A stretch of DNA of 64,000 bases from contig NZ_RKRG01000005.1 of assembly GCF_003814835.1 (NCBI RefSeq), forward strand, positions 1-64,000, read 5' to 3'. The stretch is from Methanobrevibacter gottschalkii DSM 11977. Its GTDB lineage: Archaea; Methanobacteriota; Methanobacteria; Methanobacteriales; Methanobacteriaceae. Under the pieces are notes generated by a model. The model saw nothing but the letters and a program-made list of their open reading frames with translations. It was not told the origin of the DNA and did no database searches. Below are positions 46,620 through 55,162 of the stretch, in pieces. Positions within the stretch are counted from its first letter, which is position 1. Every line of letters begins with the position of its first letter. The position numbers and the translations under genes were made by a program.

Positions 46620-46997
46620 ATGAGAAGAAAAAAAGATGATAAGAGGGTTTTATTTTCTCCAAATAGTAATCGTCCAAAGCATTCTAATAAAAGAAAATTA
46701 AATTTACCTAATTTTCAACGTCAACCTCAACGTTCACGCAAACAAAGTAAATGGGGCAATGTTACTGTATTTCTTATTATTTTAGCTTTAGTTGCATTTG
46801 TTGTTGGTGCAGGAATGGGGGTATCATTAAGTTTTGATAATGATGATGGTCCTCATTGGAAGAATGTTACTGAAGAGATGACTACTAATTTAAATGAGAC
46901 TGATAATTTTACTTATGATGAAGAAGTAGATGGTGTTGATTTTAATAGTAATGAAACATTAACTGAACTAAATGTTACTGTTAAACCATCATATTAA
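46620..46997 (+). CDS. Single-pass membrane protein with basic inside and acidic outside
   Basis: This 125-residue protein starts with a very basic, Arg/Lys/Asn-rich segment of about 45 residues. One membrane helix follows (NVTVFLIILALVAFVVGAGM, about 48-70). Then comes an acidic, Asn/Thr-rich tail of about 55 residues with several NxT/NxS sites (NVTEEM, NLNETDNFT, NETLTELNVT) that could be N-glycosylated outside. It is 21 bases after the palm-domain gene and 10 bases before argJ, so it may belong to that operon. I do not recognise it. Confidence 0.65.
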   Translation: MRRKKDDKRVLFSPNSNRPKHSNKRKLNLPNFQRQPQRSRKQSKWGNVTVFLIILALVAFVVGAGMGVSLSFDNDDGPHWKNVTEEMTTNLNETDNFTYDEEVDGVDFNSNETLTELNVTVKPSY

Positions 46998-47007
46998 TTA
47001 ATTTTTT

Positions 47008-48240
47008 GTGAGTTTTATGGAGTTTATTAAAGATTTATCTGGTGGATTTTCTGTTATAGAAAATCTTATGGTATCTGGAGCTCGTGAAGGTAAATTTGGC
47101 GTTGCAATTATCTATTCACCAAATAGTACAGCATCTGCAGTTTTCACTTCTAATAAAGTAGTTGCAGCTCCAGTTAACTATACTAAAAATGTACTTAAAA
47201 AAGGAATTATTTCAGCCGTTCTTGTAAATAGCGGCAATGCTAATTGTTTTACAGGCAAAAAAGGATTTAAAGATTGTGAAACCTTAGCTGAATTAGTGTC
47301 TAATGATTTAAATCTACCTAAGGATGAAATTGCTATTTCTTCAACAGGAGTCATTGGCCGGGAAATGCCGATTGATATTATTTCTAAAGTTGCTTATGAA
47401 TCACTTTCAAAATTAGGAAACGGCCCTGAAAATTCCCTGGCCGCTGCAAAAGCTATAATGACAACTGATACTTTCCCAAAAGAATGTGCAATTGAAGTTA
47501 CATTAACCACTGGTGAAACTGTTAAAATTGCAGGCATTACTAAAGGAAGTGGAATGATTGCTCCAAATATGGGAACCATGCTTTCATTTATTGTAACTGA
47601 TGCTGTAATTCCATCTGATGAAATTAATAAAGCATTAAAGAAATCTGCAGATATCAGTTTTAACATGATTGTTGTTGATGGGGATGAAAGCACTAATGAT
47701 ACCTGTCTGATGATGGCTAATGGTACATCTAATGTTGAAGTTGTAAATGAAGGTAAATTGGATTCTAATTTCCAAGAAGCTCTAAATTATATTTGCATTG
47801 ATTTAGCTAAAAAAATGGCTCGTGACGGTGAAGGCGCTACTAAATTCATTGAAGCTAATGTTTACGGTGCAAAAAATGAAACAGATGCAAAATTGGCTGC
47901 AAAATCAATCATATCCTCAAATTTATTTAAATCTGCAGTATTTGGTGGTGACCCAAATTGGGGGAGAATTGTATCTGCAATTGGTTATTCAGGTTGTGAT
48001 TTGAATCCTGATATTGTAACAATAGCTATTGCAGATGATTCAGATGATGTGGATCTTGTTTGTAATGGTAAAATTTTAGCATTTGAAAATACTCCAAATC
48101 TTAAAAGAGCTGAAAAAATAATGCAATCAAAAAATGTTAAAGTAAATATTGACATGCATCTAGGTGATGGTGAAGCAACTGCTTGGGGTTGTGATTTAAC
48201 ATATGATTATGTTAAAATCAATGCAGAATATACTACATAA
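47008..48240 (+). CDS. argJ: Glutamate N-acetyltransferase (ArgJ)
   Basis: ArgJ transfers an acetyl group between N-acetylornithine and glutamate (and in bifunctional forms uses acetyl-CoA), recycling acetyl groups in arginine synthesis. The 410-residue precursor contains the self-cleavage site in GSGMIAPNMGTMLSFIVTDA, where the Thr becomes the N-terminal nucleophile of the beta chain. Other conserved segments include NSGNANCFTGKKG, FNMIVVDGDESTNDT and GGDPNWGRIVSAIGYSG. The window ends in argB, the next enzyme. The start may be GTG 47008 or ATG 47017. Confidence 0.95.
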   Translation: MSFMEFIKDLSGGFSVIENLMVSGAREGKFGVAIIYSPNSTASAVFTSNKVVAAPVNYTKNVLKKGIISAVLVNSGNANCFTGKKGFKDCETLAELVSNDLNLPKDEIAISSTGVIGREMPIDIISKVAYESLSKLGNGPENSLAAAKAIMTTDTFPKECAIEVTLTTGETVKIAGITKGSGMIAPNMGTMLSFIVTDAVIPSDEINKALKKSADISFNMIVVDGDESTNDTCLMMANGTSNVEVVNEGKLDSNFQEALNYICIDLAKKMARDGEGATKFIEANVYGAKNETDAKLAAKSIISSNLFKSAVFGGDPNWGRIVSAIGYSGCDLNPDIVTIAIADDSDDVDLVCNGKILAFENTPNLKRAEKIMQSKNVKVNIDMHLGDGEATAWGCDLTYDYVKINAEYTT

Positions 48241-48330
48241 AGAAAACTTTTAAATATATTAAAAACAAATATTTTTATGTTATAGATATAATTTTAATAT
48301 TATTATTATCAATTGGAAGGAGGGGAAAAT

Positions 48331-48435
48331 ATGGCTAAAGTTAAAGGAACTAACAGAAGAACTAGACAAAAAAGAAGTTACACTAAACCTGGTAGTAAAA
48401 GAGGAAGGGGAGTTAAACAAACTTGGAAAAAATAA
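48331..48435 (+). CDS. Small basic protein, 34 residues
   Basis: The ATG at 48331 has one of the strongest ribosome sites in the window (GGAAGGAGGGG). The peptide MAKVKGTNRRTRQKRSY continues TKPGSKRGRGVKQTWKK and stops; about half of its residues are Lys or Arg. It has its own TATA-like promoter upstream (about 48240-48300) and a T-rich end. The composition fits a ribosome- or nucleic acid-binding protein. It may belong to a small DUF family of methanogens, but I cannot name it with certainty. Confidence 0.82.
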   Translation: MAKVKGTNRRTRQKRSYTKPGSKRGRGVKQTWKK

Positions 48436-48549
48436 TCCTCTTAAATCTTTTTTTATTTATTTTAACTATTTTTGAATTGTTATGAAAATATCATCATATT
48501 GAAACTATTAAATACTACTTCTTAAAGATAATCATTTGGTGATATATTT

Positions 48550-49140
48550 ATGAATGGACATAGAGCTCATGGATTTTCAAGTGTACATTTTTTAGATTCT
48601 GATGAAATTTTAAATGAGTTGAATCTTAAAGGTGATGAAACTTTCATGGATGCTGGGTGTGGTGATGGCCACATTGCAATAAAAGTAATTGAGGACTATC
48701 TTCCAAAAGGCACTGTTTATGCAGTTGATGTTTATGGAGCGTCTATTGAAGATATGGAAACATATAAAAATGAAAACAATGTTGAAAATTTAATTAATAT
48801 TGAAGCAGATATTCCTAAAGGAATTCCGGGTGTTGAAGATGAGTCTGTCGATGTTGTTTTGATGGTTAATGTTTTTCACGGATTTAAAGCTTCAAGAACT
48901 ATTGATGATGCAATTGAGGAACTTAAAAGAATTATTAAAAAAGATGGTAAAATTGCAATTATGGATTATAAAGCATGGGATGTTCCAAAGGGACCACCAA
49001 CTGCATTTAGAAGTTCTCCTGAAGAATTAGAAGAAATTTTTAATAAGCATGGTCTTAAAATGACTTATCTAAATGAAGAAATTGGTGAAGATATTCCTGA
49101 GGGTAAATCTCATAACTTTATTGTATTCCAAAAAGAGTAA
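48550..49140 (+). CDS. Class I SAM-dependent methyltransferase (copy 1)
   Basis: This 196-residue methyltransferase has the SAM-binding motif FMDAGCGDGHIAIKVIEDYL (about residues 32-51), the acidic loop TVYAVDVYGASIEDM, and VVLMVNVFHGF plus IAIMDYKAWD in later strands. It is related to UbiE/COQ5-type enzymes; the substrate is unknown. A close paralogue lies at 53858-54451, and the upstream sequences are also related (48504-48527 and 53802-53826), so both came from a duplication. The molybdate transport genes lie between them. Confidence 0.88.
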   Translation: MNGHRAHGFSSVHFLDSDEILNELNLKGDETFMDAGCGDGHIAIKVIEDYLPKGTVYAVDVYGASIEDMETYKNENNVENLINIEADIPKGIPGVEDESVDVVLMVNVFHGFKASRTIDDAIEELKRIIKKDGKIAIMDYKAWDVPKGPPTAFRSSPEELEEIFNKHGLKMTYLNEEIGEDIPEGKSHNFIVFQKE

Positions 49141-49693
49141 TTCTGGTTTAAATAGTATTATTATTAGTTTTATTTATTTTTTCAGGATATATTTTGATGC
49201 TTCGAATATGTCTTTTACAATATATACTTATGAAACTATCGTTGATTTAATTTTATAAAAAGTTATGCTATATTCTCATATATTTATTGAAAAATTGTAA
49301 TATATAGTTAAAATAGTAATTATTTCAAAAATACAATATTATTTACATATTATTGTCGATATCTAAAGTTTATTTTGATATGAAATAATTTATTTCGATA
49401 TGAAAATATTTATATATCATTATGTTCTTAAATTATAATTACTAATCATGATAATTAATTTTAATTTAAGATTATTAATGGATGAATGGTAAAATATTAT
49501 AATTGATAAAAAGTTATTATTGATACTGCTTTGATGTGTAAGTTTATTATATTTTAGTTTTGGCAATAAATAGGAATTCGGATTAATATTAATGTATATT
49601 TATGTATACATATGGAATTTGTTCTTATTTGTCATTTCATCAAATCTTAAATTACTATATTTGATATATGATTTGTATTTGAGGTGAATAACT
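49141..49693. other. Long AT-rich region upstream of the molybdate transporter
   Basis: About 550 bp without a supported gene. It holds repeated (T)CGATAT/TTGATATGAAAT elements (49353-49401) and a CGATA-N9-TTATATAT promoter-like motif (49396-49417). A 12-bp perfect palindrome TATGTATACATA lies at 49601-49612. If transcription begins after 49417, modA would have a leader of about 250 bases. I see no stable RNA structure by eye. Confidence 0.45.
49601..49612. promoter_or_regulatory. Perfect palindrome upstream of modA, possible operator
   Basis: TATGTATACATA is a 12-bp perfect palindrome about 80 bases before modA. Molybdate transport operons are usually repressed by a metal-responsive DNA-binding protein, and such proteins bind palindromes. 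No regulator gene is adjacent, so the role is inferred. Confidence 0.4.
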
Positions 49694-50497
49694 ATGAAAT
49701 CTATGAAAACTGTAGCTGTTGCGATTATAGCAATAGTAGTTATTGTTGCTGTAGGGTTATATCTTACTGGTTCAGTAGGTACTTCAAATGGAGACCTAAA
49801 TGGCCAAGATGTTCAATTAGCTGCTGCAGCTAGTTTGAAAAATGTTTATGATGAAAAATTAATCCCTATGTTTGAAGAAAAATATCCTGGTGTAAAAGTT
49901 ACTCCTACTTATGCTTCAAGTGGGGATTTACAAAAACAAATTGAAAATGGTTTAAAAGCTGATGTGTTCATGTCTGCTGGCAATAAACAGATGGATGCTT
50001 TAATCAATGAAAGTTATGTTGATAATGATTCCAATGTTAAATTTTTAGAAAACAAGCTTGTTTTAATCGTATCTGCTGATTCAAATGTGAATGTCTCTTC
50101 ATTTGAAGATTTAAAAAATGTAAATGGCACTATTGCTATTGGTGATCCTGAATCTGTACCTGCCGGACAATATGCTAATGAATCATTACATAATCTTGGT
50201 ATTTGGGATGATGTTGAATCTAAATTATCTTTGGGAACTGATGTAACAGCAGTATTAAATCAAGTAGCTCAAGGATCTGCTGATTGTGGTCTTGTATACA
50301 CTACTGATGCTAAATCTAGTGATGAGGTTAAAGTAATTTGTGAAGCTCCTGAAGATTCTTTAAAAGATATTGTTTATCCTGTAGCTCCAATTAAAGATTC
50401 TGAACATGCTGATGCTGCAAACAAATTTATGGAGTTCTTACAAACTCCTGAAGCTCAAAGTGTATTTGAAGACTACGGATTTACAATTCATGAATAG
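49694..50497 (+). CDS. modA: Molybdate/tungstate ABC transporter binding protein
   Basis: ModA captures oxyanions outside the cell; molybdenum and tungsten are needed for formylmethanofuran dehydrogenase and formate dehydrogenase. The 267 residues include a signal/anchor helix (VAVAIIAIVVIVAVGLYLTG) and family segments: VQLAAAASLKNVYDEKLIPM, VTPTYASSGDLQKQIENGLK, ADVFMSAGNKQMDAL and GTIAIGDPESVPAGQYANES. GAGGTGAA before the ATG is a good ribosome site. A hairpin follows before modB. Confidence 0.93.
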   Translation: MKSMKTVAVAIIAIVVIVAVGLYLTGSVGTSNGDLNGQDVQLAAAASLKNVYDEKLIPMFEEKYPGVKVTPTYASSGDLQKQIENGLKADVFMSAGNKQMDALINESYVDNDSNVKFLENKLVLIVSADSNVNVSSFEDLKNVNGTIAIGDPESVPAGQYANESLHNLGIWDDVESKLSLGTDVTAVLNQVAQGSADCGLVYTTDAKSSDEVKVICEAPEDSLKDIVYPVAPIKDSEHADAANKFMEFLQTPEAQSVFEDYGFTIHE

Positions 50498-50517
50498 ATT
50501 CTATTAACTCTATTCAT
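50490..50517 (+). other. Intercistronic hairpin between modA and modB
   Basis: ATGAATAGA (50490-50498) pairs perfectly with TCTATTCAT (50509-50517). The left arm includes the modA stop codon. There is no T-tract, so it is more likely an RNA-stabilising or partial-termination element than a full terminator, keeping modA in excess over modB. Confidence 0.45.
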
Positions 50518-50555
50518 GTAAATAATTAATAATGTTAAAGGAGATATATATTTAC

Positions 50556-51230
50556 ATGATGGATTGGACACCTATTTTAATTTCTATGAAAACTGCAAGT
50601 TTATCAATTTTTATAACTTTTTTTTTAGGTTTAATTGTTGCTTGGGGCATTGTTAAAATTAAAAAGGACTCAATAAAAATAGTACTTGATGGTATTTTTA
50701 CACTCCCAATTGTACTTCCTCCTACTGTTGTGGGGTTTTTTTTATTGTATATTTTTGGTGTTAGGGGTCCTATTGGTAGTTTTCTTATAGACTTTTTTGC
50801 TGTGAAAATAGCTTTTTCATGGTCCGCAACGGTTATTGCCGCAGTTGTCATGTCTTTTCCTTTAATGTATCGTTCTGCCAGAGGAGCATTTGAACAAGTC
50901 GATTCTAATTTATTGGATGCTGGTCGTACATTAGGCATGTCGGAGTGGAAAATTTTCTGGAAAGTTTTATTTGCAAATGCATTACCTGGAATTATCAGTG
51001 GTGGAATTCTTGCTTATGCTCGTGGTCTAGGTGAATTTGGTGCTACAGCTATGATTGCTGGTAATATTGCAGGACAAACCAGAACTCTCCCTATGGCGGT
51101 TTACTCCGAAGTGGCTGCTGGCAATATGGGGGATGCTTTTAATTATGTAATATTCATTATTATTATTGCATTTATCGCTATTTTCATTATGGATTTTGTT
51201 TCTATACGTAAAGAAAAACAATGGAAATAG
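50556..51230 (+). CDS. modB: Molybdate/tungstate ABC transporter permease
   Basis: ModB is a 224-residue membrane protein with about five helices. ALPGIISGGILAYARGLGEFGATAMIAGNI is the EAA-type coupling loop of this family, and FTLPIVLPPTVVGFFLL is typical of ModB. The frame is open from ATG 50532, but AAAGGAGA (50537-50544) lies after that, so ATG 50556 (MMDWTPILIS) is preferred. It is followed by the split modC. Confidence 0.93.
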   Translation: MMDWTPILISMKTASLSIFITFFLGLIVAWGIVKIKKDSIKIVLDGIFTLPIVLPPTVVGFFLLYIFGVRGPIGSFLIDFFAVKIAFSWSATVIAAVVMSFPLMYRSARGAFEQVDSNLLDAGRTLGMSEWKIFWKVLFANALPGIISGGILAYARGLGEFGATAMIAGNIAGQTRTLPMAVYSEVAAGNMGDAFNYVIFIIIIAFIAIFIMDFVSIRKEKQWK

Positions 51231-51298
51231 ATTAGTATCTGTAAATAGATATATATTTTTTTATTATTTTACTTTTTTAATATTGTGGAGAATAGATT

Positions 51299-52336
51299 AT
51301 GAGTAATAGATTGCTGAAAGTAAATATCCAAAAGAAACTTAAAGAATTCGACTTGGATGTTGATTTTGAATTGAAAAAAGGTTGTTTGGGTATTCTTGGT
51401 CCTTCTGGCTGTGGTAAAAGTATGACATTAAAATCTGTTGCGGGTATTGTAAATCCTGACAGTGGTGTTGTAAGTTTAATTATGGATGAGGAAACTATTT
51501 ATTATGATTCTAACAAAAAAATTAACTTAAAACCTTAAAAGAGAAATGTGGGCTATTTATTTCAGAATTATGCTTTATTCCCCAATATGACTGTTGAGGA
51601 AAATGTTGCTATTGGTTTACCTAAAGATTATGATGAAAAAATTGTATCTCAAATGATTAAACGTTTTCATTTAGAAGGATTAGAAAAAAGGTATCCTCGA
51701 CAATTATCCGGTGGTCAACAGCAAAGAGTAGCTTTAGCTCGTATTTTGGCCTATGGTCCTGATGTTATATTGTTGGATGAACCGTTTAGTGCTATGGACA
51801 CTGTCTTAAAAGAAAGATTACGTATTGAACTTATTAATTTGCTAAATGATTTTGATGGATTTTCTATTTTGGTTACCCATGATCGTGATGAAGCATTCCA
51901 GTTTTGTGATGAACTTATAATATTGGATGAAGGTAAAATTATTGCAAAAGGTGATACTCATGAAGTATTTGAGGATCCAAAGAAAGTTCAAGTTGCTAAA
52001 CTTACAGGTTGTAAAAATATTTCTAAAATTGAAGTTATTGATGATTTTCATCTTAAAGCTTTAGAGTGGGGAGTTACATTTAAGGTATCTAAAAAAATTT
52101 CATCTAATATTTCCCATATTGGGATAAGGGCGCATGATTTTCATCCTGCTGAAGAAAATGATGTTAATGTAATTGATGCTTTAAATTCATCAAAATTAGA
52201 AAGGCCTTTTGAATGGGAAATAACCTTATCAAATGGTTTGTGGTGGAAAGTTGACAAACAGATTTATGATCATGAATTTGATGTTCCAAAGTATCTAAAA
52301 GTAGATCCTAAAAATATTATTCTATTGGAAGAGTAG
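51299..52336 (+). pseudogene. modC: Molybdate/tungstate ABC transporter ATPase, interrupted by an in-frame stop
   Basis: The ATPase reads in one frame through its whole length except for TAA at codon 80 (51536-51538). The first part contains Walker A (GPSGCGKS, residues 34-41). After the stop the same frame resumes with RNVGYLFQNYALFPNMTVEE (Q-loop), YPRQLSGGQQQRVALARILA (signature), VILLDEPFSAMD (Walker B) and a C-terminal regulatory region. KRNVGYLFQ is normally preceded by Gln, so CAA to TAA is the simplest change. A GTG at 51548 could restart translation but would give a protein without Walker A. It is a nonsense allele, a sequence error, or a read-through case. Confidence 0.85.
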
Positions 52337-52473
52337 TCCAATTTTGACAGCATTTTCAAAGTAAAATTCCTATCAGATCTTTTTAGTTAATAAATTCGAA
52401 AATAATAAAAACTTCTTTTCAAGTTGTAATTTTAAGTAAATGTCTATAAAATGAAAAGGGGGGATTTAGAAAT

Positions 52474-53658
52474 TCAGTCATTTGCTAGATTGTCAAAGTA
52501 TCCTTGGATAAATATGACTGGTGTTCCCTTATCTCCAGAACCGCTTGTTAAATCACATAGTGAACCGATTAAATCAGTTAATCTTCTTGGTGTGGTTCCT
52601 TGTGTAATCATTTGTCCAGTCAAATCTTTGTCTTTGTTTTTAATTTCTTCTTTAATAGCATCTTTTAATTCTTCACCTCTAAGATTTGCGAATTTGTTAT
52701 CTGAAACATACTTTAATTTAATTTCATTCGGAGTTCCTATTAATCCACTTGTATGTGCTGGTGAAACAACTGGATCTGCTAATTCCCAAATATGTCCTAC
52801 AGGATCTTTAAATGCTCCATCACCATAAACCATAACTTCAATTTGCTTACCAGTAATGTTATTTAATCTTTTTTGAATTTCATTGACTAATTTATTTCCT
52901 GTTTTTGGGAATAATTTTAATTTTTCTTCAGTTGCTTTGTTTGAACCGAGCACTCCGTAATCAGGATTAAAACCGGAGTCTCCAATCGGTTCACTTAAAA
53001 CATTGTGCAATCCATAAACATTAGCTCCCTCGGATTTAAGTAATTTTGTTGTTTTTTCTCTTGTATGTATGTCACAAGTTAAAATGTCTTTATTATAATC
53101 AAGTATTGTTTTTACATCATTGGAAAAAACAAATTCAACTTCACAGTCTTCACTTTCAATTAATTCCCTGTAAAGATCAATCATATTAATTCCAGTAAAT
53201 GGGTGTTTCCAGGATCCGAATGTTTTTTTGTATTCTTCTTCAGAAATAACACTTGCTAAATTATATTCACTAGCATCTAAAACTTCTTCGTCTAAAATTC
53301 CATTTCCCACTTCATCTGCAGGAAAAGAAGTTAAAAGGGTAATTTTGTCCATTCCTCGTGCAATACCTTTTAGAATAATCGAAAATCTATTTCTACTTAA
53401 AATAGGATTTGTTACTCCTATATTTTTAGAGGGGAATTTGTTTTGCAAATCTTGTGCAACGTCGTCAACAGTTACATAATTTCCTTCTGAAATACCCACT
53501 ACTGCTTCGGTAATTGCAACAATATCCTTATTTTTAAATTCAAATCCTTCACTTTCTTTTGCAGCCATAACTGAATCTACAACTATATTTGCCAAATCAT
53601 CATTTTCTTTAATAATTGGTGTTCTTATTCCACGCACAACAGTACCAACACATCTCAT
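52474..53658 (-). CDS. CofE-like (F420-0:gamma-glutamyl ligase family) protein
   Basis: The 394-residue protein starts MRCVGTVVRGIRTPIIKEND and has segments KDIVAITEAVVGISEGNYVT, EPIGDSGFNPDYGVLGSN and PVVSPAHTSGLIGTPNEIKL that resemble the F420-0:glutamyl ligase superfamily. It is longer than typical CofE (about 250 residues) and belongs to a COG1478-related paralogous group of unknown substrate, also found in bacteria. It is monocistronic and convergent with modC; nothing else is seen in the short gap. Confidence 0.72.
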   Translation of the reverse strand: MRCVGTVVRGIRTPIIKENDDLANIVVDSVMAAKESEGFEFKNKDIVAITEAVVGISEGNYVTVDDVAQDLQNKFPSKNIGVTNPILSRNRFSIILKGIARGMDKITLLTSFPADEVGNGILDEEVLDASEYNLASVISEEEYKKTFGSWKHPFTGINMIDLYRELIESEDCEVEFVFSNDVKTILDYNKDILTCDIHTREKTTKLLKSEGANVYGLHNVLSEPIGDSGFNPDYGVLGSNKATEEKLKLFPKTGNKLVNEIQKRLNNITGKQIEVMVYGDGAFKDPVGHIWELADPVVSPAHTSGLIGTPNEIKLKYVSDNKFANLRGEELKDAIKEEIKNKDKDLTGQMITQGTTPRRLTDLIGSLCDLTSGSGDKGTPVIFIQGYFDNLAND

Positions 53659-53857
53659 ATTTGATTACTCCGAATTATCATAAACAGTTAATTGGAATAT
53701 AAATTCCAATAATCCATTTATTTATATGTTTTTTAGTTATATATACATTAAGATTAATTTTACATCTGTTTAATAAGATTCTTTTACAAAATTATTTGAA
53801 AATTATTAAATACTATTTTTTAAAGAGTATTATCTAGAAAAATTTAATGTGATAATT

Positions 53858-54451
53858 ATGGAGCATAAACATCATGGAAAATCAAGTGCAAAGTTTCTAG
53901 ATTCTGATGAGATTTTAAGTGAGTTAAATCTTAAAGGTGATGAAGTTTTTATGGATGCTGGATGTGGTGATGGATACATTACCAAAAAAGCAATCAAAGA
54001 TTATCTTCCTAACGGTTTTGTTTATGCAGTAGACAGTTACGATAAGGCTATTGAATTGATGGAAATATATAAAAAAGATAATGCAATTGAAAACTTGATT
54101 AATATTGAAGCAGATATTTCAAAAGGGATTCCTGATGTTGAGGAAGATTCTGTTGATGTTTTATTAATGGTTAATGTATTTCATGGATTTATTGAAAGTT
54201 CCCATCGTGATGCAGTTATTGAGGAGTTATCTCGTATAATTAGAAATGATGGTAGAATTGCTATCATGGATTTTAGACCTGTTGAATTGTCGTTCGGACC
54301 TCCAATTGAAATTAAATGTGGTCCGGATGAGTTGGAGAAACTTTTTAATGAATATCACTTTAAAAAAATTCATCTGAATGAAAAAATGGGTCCAAAAGGT
54401 CCTAATGGGAATTCTCATTATATTATAATATTTGGAAAGGAGCAATTTTAA
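53858..54451 (+). CDS. Class I SAM-dependent methyltransferase (copy 2)
   Basis: The 197-residue protein is a paralogue of 48550-49140 with the same N-terminal pattern (SSAKFLDSDEILSELNLKGD) and SAM motif FMDAGCGDGYITKKAIKDYL. It diverges mainly at the C-terminus. A GTGAT ribosome site places the start at ATG 53858. Its stop codon directly abuts the ATG of the TarI-like gene, so it is co-transcribed with the CDP-ribitol genes. Its methyl acceptor is unknown, but the linkage suggests a cell-envelope substrate. Confidence 0.85.
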   Translation: MEHKHHGKSSAKFLDSDEILSELNLKGDEVFMDAGCGDGYITKKAIKDYLPNGFVYAVDSYDKAIELMEIYKKDNAIENLINIEADISKGIPDVEEDSVDVLLMVNVFHGFIESSHRDAVIEELSRIIRNDGRIAIMDFRPVELSFGPPIEIKCGPDELEKLFNEYHFKKIHLNEKMGPKGPNGNSHYIIIFGKEQF

Positions 54452-55162
54452 ATGATTTTTGCTGCAATTCTGGCTGGTGGAATAGGATCAAGAATGGGTG
54501 GAACTGACACTCCTAAACAATTTTTAACATTAGGAAATAAACCTGTTATTATTCATACTATTGAAAAATTTGTTATAAATGAAAAAATTGATAAAATAAT
54601 TGTTTTAACACCTAAAAATTTTATTAATCATACAAATCATTTAATTGAGGAATATATTTTGTATAAGGATGACATTATTGTCATTGAAGGTGGCAGAACA
54701 AGAAATGATACATTGATGAATGGTATTGATTATATTAATGAACATTATGGAATAGATGAAGATTCAATTATCCTCACTCACGATTCGGTACGTCCATTTG
54801 TGACTCATAGGATTATTGAAGATAATATTGATGCTGCAAAAAAATATGGTGCATGTGATACTGTAATTCCTGCTACTGATACTATTGTTGAGAGCATCAA
54901 TGGTAAGACTATTGAAAGCATTCCTGTAAGGGATTATTATTACCAGGGTCAGACACCACAGAGCTTCAATATAAAGAAACTTTTTAATTTAATCAATAGT
55001 TTAACGGAAGAAGAATCTAATATTCTTACAGATGCGTGTAAAATATTCGCACTTAAAGATGAAGATGTATATCTAGTTGAAGGGGAATTGACAAATATTA
55101 AAATCACATACCCCTATGATTTAAAACTAGCAAATACGATACTTGAGGATATTCATGATTAA
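54452..55162 (+). CDS. tarI: IspD/TarI-family cytidylyltransferase, probable ribitol-5-phosphate cytidylyltransferase
   Basis: The 236-residue enzyme shows FAAILAGGIGSRMGGTDTPKQF (nucleotide binding and Lys), VIEGGRTRNDTLMNGIDYI, THDSVRPFVTHRIIEDN and ACDTVIPATDTIVESIN. These are IspD/TarI features. Archaea make isoprenoids by the mevalonate route and do not need IspD, while the downstream gene is TarJ-like. The likely reaction is therefore CTP plus ribitol 5-phosphate to CDP-ribitol. The start directly follows the methyltransferase stop, and the 3' end overlaps tarJ by eight bases. Confidence 0.88.
   Translation: MIFAAILAGGIGSRMGGTDTPKQFLTLGNKPVIIHTIEKFVINEKIDKIIVLTPKNFINHTNHLIEEYILYKDDIIVIEGGRTRNDTLMNGIDYINEHYGIDEDSIILTHDSVRPFVTHRIIEDNIDAAKKYGACDTVIPATDTIVESINGKTIESIPVRDYYYQGQTPQSFNIKKLFNLINSLTEEESNILTDACKIFALKDEDVYLVEGELTNIKITYPYDLKLANTILEDIHD

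Noticed and set aside
49141-49693. Molybdenum-cofactor riboswitch before modA
   Set aside because: The region is long enough but shows no paired, conserved-looking helices by eye, and this riboswitch class is known from bacteria.
52451-52828. Plus-strand open frame with ATG opposite the CofE-like gene
   Set aside because: It lies antisense to a clearly coding gene with recognisable motifs and gives no protein-like pattern.
54452-55162. Assignment of the cytidylyltransferase as IspD of the non-mevalonate pathway
   Set aside because: Archaea use mevalonate-type routes, no other MEP-pathway gene is present, and the overlapping partner gene is TarJ-like, so TarI is the better call.
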